Source: Okeania sp034190295 (GTDB lineage: Bacteria; Cyanobacteriota; Cyanobacteriia; Cyanobacteriales; Microcoleaceae). From it: DNA of 64,000 nt. Each line of letters opens with the position of its first letter. The first letter of the stretch is position 1. Of this stretch, positions 56,459 to 64,000 are shown piece by piece. The position numbers were made by a program, and so were the translations under genes. The DNA is taken from NCBI GenBank assembly GCA_034190295.1, contig JAXHSW010000020.1, positions 3,565 to 67,564 of the forward strand, read 5' to 3'. The notes under the pieces were generated by a model. The model saw nothing but the letters and a program-made list of their open reading frames with translations. It was not told the DNA's origin and did no database searches.

Positions 56459-57385
56459 TTAGAAGATTTCAAAGTCAGTATTTTGTAATGGGTTATCCGC
56501 ATCATATACAGTATTATCAACCCGAGCAATTTGATTTTCATCACCAATAGTTGCTGATGGGTTATAGTAAACTAAACCACTACCAGGGTCATATATAATT
56601 GCTGCAGAGGTTGCTCCATCAACTGCAGGGTTGAAATTCTCAATCACTGCAAACTGGTCTGCTGCCACTGGGTCGCCATTTGGTGTACCTGTTAAAGCAC
56701 TAAAGGTGGCATCTGCTGGCAGTGGGAAGTTAGCAGCAAGAACTATCTTATCTCCTTCACCTCTATTAAAGTCTGTTAGAGTGTCAACTCCATAACTACC
56801 ATTTGCACTATAGTATAAGAAGAAATCATCAGCTCCAGCGCCACCTGTTAAAGCATCATTCCCTCTTTCTCCTGTTAAGAAGTCATCACCAGCACCACCA
56901 TCAAGATTATCGTCACCTTTACCTCCTTGAATAGTATCACCACCTATACCACCGCTTAGGGTATCATTGCCCAAATTACCTATTACTAGGTCTTCTCCTG
57001 CACCACCGCTTACTACATCGTCTCCGCGATCGCCAAAGAGAACGTCTCCTCCTTCACCACCTTCTACAGTATCATCATCTCTTCCACCTCTGACGCAATC
57101 ATCTCCTGCACCTCCAAGTATGGAGTCAGCTCCTCGGTTACCTTGGACGGAGTCGCTACCAGTACCACCTGTTACAGTATCAGAACCTCCACCTAATGCA
57201 ACTACATCATTACCACCACCTGCTGCCACGAAGTCATCACCTGACAAGGGTGAAATATTGTCAGATCCACTTGTTCCCGCTAGACGGTCTGCTCCAGGAG
57301 CTCCGACTCGGATACGTCCCCCATCAGTGGCATCTGGGTTAGTTACATCTACTGATGGTGTGGTTGGGTTTGATATTTGTGTCAC
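56459..57385 (-). CDS. RTX/hemolysin-type calcium-binding protein
   Basis: 308 residues. N-terminal ~25 residues are unstructured with no Sec signal; residues ~35-195 are dense RTX nonapeptides (GGTGSDSVQGNRGADSILGG, GGAGDDCVRGGRDDD, GGKGDDNLDGGAGDDFLTG); the rest is an RTX cap (VDTLTDFNRGEGDKIVLAAN). It should fold on binding calcium after type I export. The gene is noticeably more GC-rich than its surroundings, as its Gly/Asp repeats require. A single Cys (DDCVRGG) sits in the repeats, unusual for RTX domains. Role unknown; S-layer-like or adhesive functions are possible. Confidence 0.88.
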   Translation of the reverse strand: MTQISNPTTPSVDVTNPDATDGGRIRVGAPGADRLAGTSGSDNISPLSGDDFVAAGGGNDVVALGGGSDTVTGGTGSDSVQGNRGADSILGGAGDDCVRGGRDDDTVEGGEGGDVLFGDRGDDVVSGGAGEDLVIGNLGNDTLSGGIGGDTIQGGKGDDNLDGGAGDDFLTGERGNDALTGGAGADDFFLYYSANGSYGVDTLTDFNRGEGDKIVLAANFPLPADATFSALTGTPNGDPVAADQFAVIENFNPAVDGATSAAIIYDPGSGLVYYNPSATIGDENQIARVDNTVYDADNPLQNTDFEIF

Positions 57386-57659
57386 TTGCTTACCTCGTTT
57401 TTTAGAATTTACTATTGCTGATTTATCTGTGATTTGCTCAAAGAGCTAATTTTTAGATTCTGTATAGATGGCCTTTTCGTTCTTTTATATCTTCGTTTAT
57501 AGGGAAAAATTCACCCTTGTGAACCTAGACATTACAAGAATAATGATTGTTCCCCGATACTATTTTGCGAGCCATTTACTAACAATACACAGCAAGTGAG
57601 ACCTGCTGAGGGGGTATCTCCCAATGTCTACAAAAAAACCTGTAGAAACTTTTAAACAC

Positions 57660-57814
57660 TTACTGAATAATTAATAATTAATAATTAATAATTAAATAAT
57701 TCTGATTTAAAGCCGACCCTTTTTAGGGGAAAAAAAAGAGAATATTCCTTATATTCAATTCCGTAACGGTTTTAACCAGAGGTAATTATCCATTATCCAT
57801 TATCCATTAATGAA
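57660..57814 (-). repeat. Family A dispersed repeat (GTAACGG subtype)
   Basis: TTACTGAATAATTAATAATT tract, TTTAAAGCCGACCC, TTCAATTCCGTAACGGTTTT, AACCAGAGGTAATTATCC and ATTATCC heptamers ending ATTAATGAA. Confidence 0.7.
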
Positions 57815-57869
57815 GTCGCCTTAATTTTCGGCTGTGGCATAAGTTTTAATTACGCGAGCCATACTAGGG

Positions 57870-57982
57870 CAGGATGGCGGAAATAACTGACCAGTTAAAA
57901 AATACTAAAAGCCTTACCAATCAATACTTTTGATTTTTGACTTTTGATTTTTGACTTTTGACTTCCGCGTAGCGGCACTAGG
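57870..57982 (+). repeat. Family D dispersed repeat
   Basis: AGGGCAGGATGGCGGAAATA, AAAAATACTAAAAGCCTTAC, CTTTTGA heptamers and the end TTCCGCGTAGCGGCACTAGG; same structure as 6663-6764. Confidence 0.65.
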
Positions 57983-58884
57983 GGTGACAGATCGGGATAG
58001 CGGTTACATAGTGGTCTAGTGAGCGCACCACAAACTTCTGTGTTTGTCAGAATTTAGCATAATCCATACAATTAGATATACAATTAGACCAGTATAACTA
58101 TATCAATATATATTAACTATTGTTAGTTCATTTTAATAAATCAACAATAGTTAATTAACCTCAAAAATTTTAACATAGTATGAGCTATTGTCAATTGTTA
58201 AATTTACTTATCAAAAATGTGTAAGCATTCAGCTGTCAGCTATCAGCCATCAGCTATTGCTTTTAGTTTTAGATAAAAGCTTTACTAATTGAGTCAGATT
58301 TAAATCTGACTACCAAAACTGGGTTGAAAATCTATATTCATTAAAACACCCTGATGAGAGCTGTTTGCGCAGCAGTCCGCACCGAAAAGCTGACAGCTAA
58401 TAGCTGTTTGCTCTAAGATTAAGTGATGGACTTTTAACCCATACTTTTAATTCTATAAAGCTGACTGCTGAATGCTTACAAAAATGTTGAAAGAAGACTC
58501 CCGTTATAATAATATAATCGCGCTGATTGAACGGCGATTCGGTATTTCAAAGTGGTAAGTTAATTGAGGGGTTGCAAATTAAGGAAGCATCTGTTATGGT
58601 TATTAATAGCCGTGGGGCACAAGGTTAAAGAACAAAGCTTGTGGAGATGGTAGTAGCGGGGGTACAATTCAACTTGTTTGATTTGTTATCTAGCTTACGA
58701 ATCAGGGTTGGCGTAGCTTTGCGTTAGCACTCGCAAGAATCTTCCGTTATAATCTTTGATTTAACGGTGAGATTGTCAAAGTAAATAATCATAATTACCG
58801 AAAAATTGGGTTTAAAGCCTCGCCTTTGAAGGAGACTTTTTATTTGATTTGCAAGTGAATTGAATATATGCTACAGTGTTATTA

Positions 58885-59054
58885 GTTACCGGGGCACTCG
58901 GAAACTCTAAATGGACGTGGAGGGAAGCGTTAGACTACCGTCAAGGAAGCAGCACCCTGTGTTAGCGCAGCTATGCGGAGCGCAAAGTGTCAACCCGCCG
59001 AGGAGCTACGGCTTAGTAAGAATCCCCGCGCCTTTAGGCTGGAGAGGATGTCAA
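58885..59054 (+). mobile_element. IS200/IS605-type (IS1341-like) 3' remnant with terminal hairpin
   Basis: One frame reads GHSETLNGRGGKR, stop, TTVKEAAPCVSA, like the tail of cyanobacterial TnpB proteins. After it come GCGCAGCTATGCGGAGCGC and AAGAATCCCCGCGCCTTTAGG, ending GGATGTCAA at 59054. The CCCCGCGCC...GGC stem before a terminal TGTCAA resembles the right end that IS605-family transposases cut, and the overlapping TnpB guide (omega) RNA. The end lies one base before the tRNA. Only this 3' part is present. The assignment is from pattern memory. Confidence 0.5.
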
Positions 59055-59055
59055 T

Positions 59056-59145
59056 GGAGAGGTGGCTGAGTGGTCGAAAGCGGCTCACTGCTAATGAGTT
59101 GTACGGGAGAACCCCGTACCGAGGGTTCGAATCCCTCCTTCTCCG
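59056..59145 (+). tRNA. tRNA-Ser (anticodon GCU)
   Basis: Ninety bases that fold as a class II tRNA: acceptor GGAGAGG (59056-59062) pairs with CTTCTCC before discriminator G59145; D-arm GGCTGAGTGGTCGAAAGC; anticodon arm GCTCA-CTGCTAA-TGAGT with anticodon GCT; a long variable arm (TACGGG..CCCGTA) as serine tRNAs have; T-arm GAGGGTTCGAATCCCTC. CCA is not encoded. It reads codons AGC/AGU. Confidence 0.97.
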
Positions 59146-59160
59146 TTATCAGGAAAGGCA

Positions 59161-59251
59161 TTCAAGAATTAAGAATTAAGAATTGAGAATTATCTCTCCT
59201 TTAAAAGAAGAGGATTGACTCAAAGGAAAAACTTTCACAATTTTTCGGTAA
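59161..59251 (+). repeat. Family A dispersed repeat, shortened, just after the tRNA
   Basis: TTCAAGAATTAAGAATTAAG heptamers, ATCTCTCCTTTAAAAGAAG, AGGATTGACTCAAAGG and the end TTTTTCGGTAA; the central stem is deleted. Confidence 0.65.
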
Positions 59252-59421
59252 ACAGAAGGCAGAAGAGAATTTTTCTTCCTCTATTATATATCTATATATA
59301 TAGTGACGGGTTTAATACTCCACCATCTACACAGTGCTTAAAATTATTTGTGGTTTGTAGATACGGAGTCCCTTGTCGAAGACTATCCATAAACAATTAT
59401 CCTTTTTGCCTTCTGCCTTCT

Positions 59422-60351
59422 TTAATCTAATTTTTTCATTGCCTCTACAAACCTTTGGGAAATATAAGGCATTATCCTTTCATTCTTACTAAGATTCTTG
59501 CCCTCTGTAAATACAACTAAAAGATATGGCTTAATATTTGGTAACTCAATATAAGCAAAATTATGACGCACCTGGGAATCTGAGATTCCCTTGCACCATA
59601 AATTAGCATTTTCAGGTAGACCATCATCCAAAAATCCTATAGCTCGTTCCTTACCTCTATCTCTTAAATAATCTTGGCCAGAATTTTTATTTAACAAGTT
59701 CATCATTTTCTGTGAAGCTACAGGAGATACTGCAACCCCAGCGACAATACTATGTAGCAAACGAGCTGTGCTATGAGTAGTCAGTATATTCCGATTTTCC
59801 ATCAATAGTCCTTGAAACATCCTTTCTCGACCATAAGGACCATCGCACCATGTTTTTTGATTAACATTAATAGAATTTAACTCTGGCCACTTCAGAGATT
59901 GAAAATAACGATTGACAAAGTTACGTTGATATTTCCAGGTTTGAAAAGGTCCTGATGAGATTTCAGGTCCACTGGTAGTTCCAGTTAAAACATCTACAAC
60001 TAGACCAGTAGCATCGTTACTAGAATAAACGACCATATCTCGAATTGCTCTTTCTAACTCTGCTGAAGTTTTGACCATTCCTTTCTCTAACCACTCATAG
60101 ATAGCTATAAGATAGAATAAATGGACCATTCCACCAGCATACATCCGTTCATCGCCGCGATCGCTCCAACCACGCACCTGCTGTTGCCAAAACTCTGTAG
60201 GGTTCTTAATATTTCCTACCCTTGGTAAATCGTAGACTAACCAAGTTATAGCAATTTGCTCATTAGTTAATTCTGAAAACTCTAGTTCGATCGCCTCTAT
60301 AATGTCTTTACCCAGGATATTTAACTGTTCATCTCGTTCAAAAAAAGTCAT
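59422..60351 (-). CDS. Class A beta-lactamase-fold protein lacking catalytic Ser/Lys
   Basis: 309 residues from the ATG at 60351 (MTFFERDEQLNIL), the start usual for this cyanobacterial family; an ATG seven codons earlier is possible. The fold is that of class A beta-lactamases/serine hydrolases: ...RMYAGGMVHLFYLIAIYEWL, then SSNDAT (the SDN-like motif) and WCKGIS (KTG position). Relatives I recall read YPASVVKLFYL here, so SxxK has become GxxH: nucleophile Ser to Gly and Lys to His. It should therefore be inactive as a hydrolase and may serve as a binding protein. No other lesion is visible. Confidence 0.75.
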   Translation of the reverse strand: MTFFERDEQLNILGKDIIEAIELEFSELTNEQIAITWLVYDLPRVGNIKNPTEFWQQQVRGWSDRGDERMYAGGMVHLFYLIAIYEWLEKGMVKTSAELERAIRDMVVYSSNDATGLVVDVLTGTTSGPEISSGPFQTWKYQRNFVNRYFQSLKWPELNSINVNQKTWCDGPYGRERMFQGLLMENRNILTTHSTARLLHSIVAGVAVSPVASQKMMNLLNKNSGQDYLRDRGKERAIGFLDDGLPENANLWCKGISDSQVRHNFAYIELPNIKPYLLVVFTEGKNLSKNERIMPYISQRFVEAMKKLD

Positions 60352-60372
60352 ACAGAAATTAAGGAGGTACAT

Positions 60373-61288
60373 AAGGAGAATTAGGTCATTTAAGTTATCA
60401 GTTATCAGTTAAAGGTATAAGTCAGAAGTCATAAACTAAGAAGATTGGACTGTACCTCATAGCAAAGGAAACCGCTGTATTTAATAATATACGGAATGAG
60501 TGCAAAATTATCCGTTAATTATTCCATAGTTATAGAAAATCAAAGCTATCTTTAAGTAAACATTTAGGTCCGAATGCGGAGCTAACAGCTATTAGCTGTA
60601 AGCTATCGGGGGTTTTAATAAATATTGCTCTACCGATCTAATATCAAAGCATTGACTGATATTGGTTGTAGCATTTTTTTGTCTAAAAAAGTGTCAGCTT
60701 TTCGGTGGAATAAAGTTCAAAAAGCTAGTATTTTGGGACGATTATGGCAGAAAAATCACGATCGACAATTTTTCCGACTACCTCCTCTATAATTAATTCC
60801 CATTTCTCCTGACTCGGTCCTCCACGGTCGGGGTTAGGGGTGGGTAGACTCCTCCCCTACCAAAAAACTTTCCATAAGCAAACCCTAAATATAGACTGTT
60901 TCAGCCAGCTTTTATAGTAAGTATAAATTCTGACTCAATTAGTAAAGTTTTTATCTAAAAATAAAAGCAATAATTGATAGCTGGAGCGCTAAAAATTCGA
61001 GGGTTCGGCGTCCCCCACCCTTAGGGTGAAAAAATTAGTGGTGCGCCTTTTATGGTGGATTAAAACCCCCATTATACACGCAACTAGAAGCTGATAGCTG
61101 ACCGCTGAGGTGCTGACTGCTATTTCAATAATAGAGACCTCCAATAATAAAAAATAAAATCAATTATCCCACTCTTATTCATCAATTTTTTCCTTCTACT
61201 TCCTACTCCCTAATCCCTCAGTGATTCTGATAACTAAGGTGATAATTTATATCTAAAATAACTTCATAAATTATTCAAGGCAAATATA
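60373..61288. other. 0.9-kb gap with families F and C
   Basis: TCAGTTA heptamers (60395-60412), a family F copy (60636-60768), AGTAGGGGAGGAGT-type motifs, GGGTTTGCTTATGGAAAG in reverse (about 60870-60890), a family C copy (60988-61098), and AGCTGATAGCTG repeats. No gene seen. Confidence 0.65.
60988..61098 (-). repeat. Family C dispersed repeat, copy 2
   Basis: GCTAAAAATTCGAGGGTTCG, GCGTCCCCCACCC, TTAGTGGTGCGCCTTTTATG, GTGGATTAAAACCCCCATTA, ACGCAACTAGAAGCTGATAG. An inverted match of 11083-11194. Confidence 0.65.
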
Positions 61289-62011
61289 GTGTTCGACCAC
61301 CAATTATCTAATGTTATTGAGTATCAGTGCCAAGATAATATCAATATCTATGATTCTTCTGAATGCAATATTTTGGCAACTCAAGCCGCTATTGGGCGAA
61401 ATTTACAAGTTATCCAGTTACAGGAAAAATTCGACAGTGCAATTTTGGTCAAGTTACAAGAAGATGACTATCAAGGGTGGTTAAAATATACAGATATTGA
61501 TAAGATTCAACCAGCAAAAACTCCTTTTCAACCTCACATTTTTGGTGAGACTGAAATTAGAGAGAAATTACCAGAAATAATTGCTTTTACTTATAAAGCT
61601 ATGAGCATTCCTAACTATTATCTCTGGGGAGGTACAGTAGGGCCTAATTATGATTGTTCTGGCCTTATTCAAGCTGCTTTTATTTCTGTTGGTATTTGGT
61701 TGCCTAGAGATGCTCATCAACAAGAAGCTTTTTGTCAGAAGATTTCTGTTGACAAATATCAATTAAATAATCGACTCATAGTCGGAGACTTGGTGTTTTT
61801 TGGCACTGGTGAAAAGGCAGATCATGTAGGGTTATATTTGGGAGAAGGAGGTTATATTCATAGTTCTGGAAAAAGTCAGGGTCGTAATGGCATTGGCATT
61901 GATGTATTGTCTGAAGTGGGGGATGAAGTTAGTCAAAGATACTATCAACAATTTCGGAGTGCAACAAGAGTGGTGAGAAGTTATCAACCGAGCAAATTTT
62001 GTGGTTTATGA
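61289..62011 (+). CDS. NlpC/P60 (C40) peptidoglycan endopeptidase with N-terminal SH3-like domain
   Basis: 240 residues from a GTG start. The C-terminal catalytic domain has C123 in YDCSGLIQAAF, H179 in DHVGLYLG and H191 in YIHSSG, the Cys-His-His set of C40 peptidases; WGGTVGPNYDCSGL is typical of the cyanobacterial enzymes that cut gamma-D-glutamyl-diamino acid bonds in cell-wall turnover. The N-terminal ~75 residues (YQCQDNINIYDS, QEDDYQGWLKYTDI) are a bacterial SH3 domain. No signal peptide, so it likely acts on recycled muropeptides. Its stop overlaps the next start (ATGA). Confidence 0.93.
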   Translation: MFDHQLSNVIEYQCQDNINIYDSSECNILATQAAIGRNLQVIQLQEKFDSAILVKLQEDDYQGWLKYTDIDKIQPAKTPFQPHIFGETEIREKLPEIIAFTYKAMSIPNYYLWGGTVGPNYDCSGLIQAAFISVGIWLPRDAHQQEAFCQKISVDKYQLNNRLIVGDLVFFGTGEKADHVGLYLGEGGYIHSSGKSQGRNGIGIDVLSEVGDEVSQRYYQQFRSATRVVRSYQPSKFCGL

Positions 62012-62928
62012 AAAAAGTTTTCTCGTACCTAAAACCTTATCTGCGCTGGATTATTTTGGGGGGAACTTTATTTTTTCTAGCTACAGCTCTCAAAGATAAT
62101 TGGCTAGAAGTTTGGGAAATTAGGATTAGCAATTCTGGGTTGGCAAGTCTTGCAGTCGCTTTTTTTGTGACTATTATGGCTCACATTTGGTCGGGATGGG
62201 TATGGTTTTGGATTATTCAAGAATTTAATCAAACTGTTAATCTACGATGGGCTATTAGAGTATATCTACTGACAAATATTGCTAAGTATTTACCTGGAAA
62301 TATTTGGCATTTTTATGGTCGTATTGCTGCAACAAAACAAGTCGGAATAAAAGTTGAAGTGGCAATTTTAAGTGTTTTGATAGAACCGCTTTTAATGGCT
62401 GCTGCAGCTTTAGCGATCGCTCTAGTTGCTGCGACTCAAGAAAGTTGGATTTTACAGTTTTTGTGTTTAGTAATTATTCTGAGTGGATTTCACCCAAGAA
62501 TTTTAAATCCAGTAATTAAATTCTTAGAAAAGGTTAAGTTAAAAACTGTTAAATCTGATTCATATCCACCTCTGGAATTAAAATTAAAAGGTTATCCAAT
62601 TAAGCCTTTTTTTGGGGAAATTTGTTTTGTTATAATTCGAGGTTCTGGGTTTTTGTTGACTATATTAGCTTTAAGTACTGTTGAATTTAATCAAGTTTTA
62701 TCAATATATGGTGTTTTTAGTTTGGCATGGCTATTAGGTTTAGTTATACCAGGAGCGCCTGGAGGAATTGGGGTATTTGAAGCTACTACTTTGGCTTTAC
62801 TGGAGCAAAAATTTTCTCCTGGTATTGTTTTGAGCGCTGTAGCACTCTATCGGTTGATTAGTGTTTTAGCTGAAACTTTTGCTGCTGGTTTTGCTTGGTT
62901 GGAAGAAGGAGGAAGGAATAAGGAATAA
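62008..62928 (+). CDS. YbhN/LPG-synthase-TM-like integral membrane protein
   Basis: 306 residues from the ATG at 62008, which overlaps the preceding stop by four bases; a TTG at 61999 is less likely. About seven to eight membrane helices with the UPF0104 pattern: RVYLLTNIAKYLPGNIWHFY near the middle and LVIPGAPGGIGVFEATTLAL near the end (the PGGIGxxE motif). Relatives are flippase-like or the membrane half of lysyl-phosphatidylglycerol synthase; no synthase domain is attached. Coupling to the wall endopeptidase suggests an envelope role. The last eight residues (EEGGRNKE) are encoded by GGAATAA heptamers. Confidence 0.85.
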   Translation: MKKVFSYLKPYLRWIILGGTLFFLATALKDNWLEVWEIRISNSGLASLAVAFFVTIMAHIWSGWVWFWIIQEFNQTVNLRWAIRVYLLTNIAKYLPGNIWHFYGRIAATKQVGIKVEVAILSVLIEPLLMAAAALAIALVAATQESWILQFLCLVIILSGFHPRILNPVIKFLEKVKLKTVKSDSYPPLELKLKGYPIKPFFGEICFVIIRGSGFLLTILALSTVEFNQVLSIYGVFSLAWLLGLVIPGAPGGIGVFEATTLALLEQKFSPGIVLSAVALYRLISVLAETFAAGFAWLEEGGRNKE

Positions 62929-62957
62929 GGAATAAGGAATAAGGAAGAAGGAATAAG

Positions 62958-64000
62958 GAAGATTAATTATTGATATTTCCTTCTTTTAGATACTCCATAA
63001 GTCAACAGTAGTCATGGAAGTTGCTATACAATTAATTTTGCTGAAATCAATTAAATGTGAAGTCGCACAGAATAAACCTCAGCATTTTTCTGCTTTTAAA
63101 AGTTCTAGTTATAGCACTAAGCAGCAACGCTATTGACATTCTCGAAAAGCAGACATTTTCAAAATATCATAATGTTTCAAAATCCTTAATTTTCTGTTTC
63201 ATCTATTTGTTAATAATTCAGGAAAAAGGATAAATAAAGAAGATTAATTATTGATATTTCCTTCTTTTAGATACTCCATAAGTCAACAGTAGTCATGGAA
63301 GTTGCTATAAAATTAATTTTGCTGAAATCAATTAAATGTGAAGTCGCACAGAATAAACCTCAGCATTTTTCTACTTTTAAAAGTTCTAGTTATAGCACTA
63401 AGCAGCAACGCTCTTGACATTCTCGAAAAGCAGACATTTTCAAAATATCATAATGTTTCAAAATCCTTAATTCTCTGTCTTATCTATTTGTTGATAATTC
63501 AGGAAGAAGGAAGATTAATTATTGATATTTCCTTCTTTTAGATACTCTATAAATCAACAGTAGTCATGGAAGTTGCTATACAATTAATTTTAATTTTGCT
63601 GAAATCAATTAAATGTGAAGTCGCACAGAATAAACCTCAGCATTTTTCTACTTTTAAAAGTTCTAGTTATAGCACTAAGCAGCAACGCTCTTGACATTCT
63701 CGAAAAGCAGACATTTTCAAAATATCATACTGTTTCAAAATCCTTAATTCTCTGTCTTATCTATTTGTTGATAATTCAGGAAGAAGGAAGATTAATTATT
63801 GATATTTCCTGGTTTGAGATACTCTATAAATCAACAGTAGTCATGGAAGTTACTATACAATTAATTTTAATTTTGCTGAAATCAATTAAATGTGAAGTCA
63901 CACAGAATAAACCTCAGCATTTTTCTACTTTTAAAAGTTCTAGTTATAGCACTAAGCAGCAACGCTCTTGACATTCTCGAAAAGCAGACATTTTCAAAAT
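62958..64000. repeat. Tandem array, period about 271-281 bp, cut by window end
   Basis: Unit starts (GAAGATTAATTATTGATATT) at 62958, 63239, 63510 and 63787; the fourth copy is incomplete. Each unit holds TCAACAGTAGTCATGGAAG, TTTTGCTGAAATCAATTAAA, CACAGAATAAACCTCAGCA, AGCACTAAGCAGCAACGCT and CATTCTCGAAAAGCAGACAT, and ends in an AATTCAGGAAGAAGG heptamer-like joint. Units differ by scattered substitutions and a TTAATT insertion in units 3 and 4. Frames inside are short and copy the repeat. Heptamers GGAATAA (62910-62950) lead into it. Confidence 0.9.

Larger units (their letters stand above)
57386..58884. other. 1.5-kb gap upstream of the tRNA region
   Basis: Holds the promoter side of the RTX gene, a family A copy (57660-57814), a family D copy (57870-57982), CAGCTAT-type repeats (58225-58260, 58385-58460), a partial family A (58793-58845) and GCGTAGCTTTGCGTTAGCAC. 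I see no gene in it. Confidence 0.65.

Noticed and set aside
58973..59179. 68-codon plus-strand frame over the tRNA
   Set aside because: Runs through the tRNA-Ser gene and the IS-like end; not a plausible protein.
63338..63971. Two frames starting MKSHRINLSIFLLLKV
   Set aside because: Same segment of the tandem unit read twice; the first unit does not keep the frame and there is no ribosome binding site.
62958..64000. Diversity-generating retroelement template/variable repeats
   Set aside because: Unit differences are scattered and not confined to adenine positions; no reverse transcriptase is nearby.

Overview
The window reads as a piece of a filamentous, low-GC marine cyanobacterium of the Trichodesmium/Okeania kind. 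The evidence is cyanobacterium-specific genes (psbV with a psbV2 beside it, a cyanoexosortase B locus, DUF1815- and DUF2839-type small proteins), scattered HIP1 octamers (GCGATCGC), and a low coding density. By hand sum about two thirds of the window is coding, and the rest is packed with short dispersed and tandem repeats. A run of 100 N at 45318-45417 shows that this is a scaffold broken inside a tandem repeat.

Layout. 1-1.2 kb: 3' end of a vWA-RTX calcium-binding protein with a terminator. 1.3-3.75 kb: an island of small toxin-antitoxin loci in several states of decay (frameshifted HicB-like antitoxin with a PIN-toxin stub, VapBC with an amber codon in vapC, intact HicBA, intact MazF-type pair, orphan RelB/ParD-like antitoxin). 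4.2-14.2 kb: uvrB, a repeat-rich gap, a small protein plus prepilin peptidase, accD, psbV, psbV2, rhomboid protease and a 5'-truncated beta-propeller. 14.6-22.5 kb: five co-directional minus-strand genes for surface polysaccharide and protein sorting (DegT aminotransferase, cyanoexosortase B, its associated protein, SLBB exporter, Wzc-like ATPase). 23.2-29.6 kb: recA, alpha/beta hydrolase, DUF1815, DUF2839, DinG-like protein. 29.6-37.6 kb: two paralogous pentapeptide-repeat proteins with a shared unrecognised C-terminal domain, arogenate dehydrogenase, AI-2E-type permease, exported peroxiredoxin Q. 37.8-41.3 kb: two consecutive cyclophilin-RTX fusion proteins. 41.8-45 kb: exported pentapeptide protein, exported hypothetical, DNA cytosine methyltransferase. 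45-46.4 kb: minisatellite. 46.4-55.9 kb: two large TPR-glycosyltransferases (GT2-GT2 and GT61). 56.5-64 kb: RTX protein, tRNA-Ser(GCU) next to an IS200/IS605-like end, a beta-lactamase-fold protein that has lost its catalytic Ser and Lys, an NlpC/P60 hydrolase overlapping a YbhN-like membrane protein, and a tandem array with a period near 275 bp running off the edge.

How the parts fit. Cell-surface functions dominate: polysaccharide export, exosortase sorting, TPR-glycosyltransferases, RTX proteins, an NlpC/P60 hydrolase and a prepilin peptidase. Housekeeping genes (uvrB, accD, psbV, recA, tyrA, a tRNA) sit between them.

The most unusual layer is the non-coding one. Family A (about 130-190 bp, some 20 copies) ends in heptamer tracts. 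Family B (91 bp) has 5-bp target duplications and is twice nested inside family A. A 128-bp element has TTA duplications. Many unrelated heptanucleotide sequences are tandemly repeated with the same 7-bp period. These repeats often begin exactly at, or overlap, stop codons. The strongest candidates for new biology are the cyclophilin-RTX pair, the heptamer/MITE layer at gene 3' ends, the pentapeptide proteins with the unknown C-terminal domain, and the apparent pseudoenzymes (DinG-like and beta-lactamase-like).
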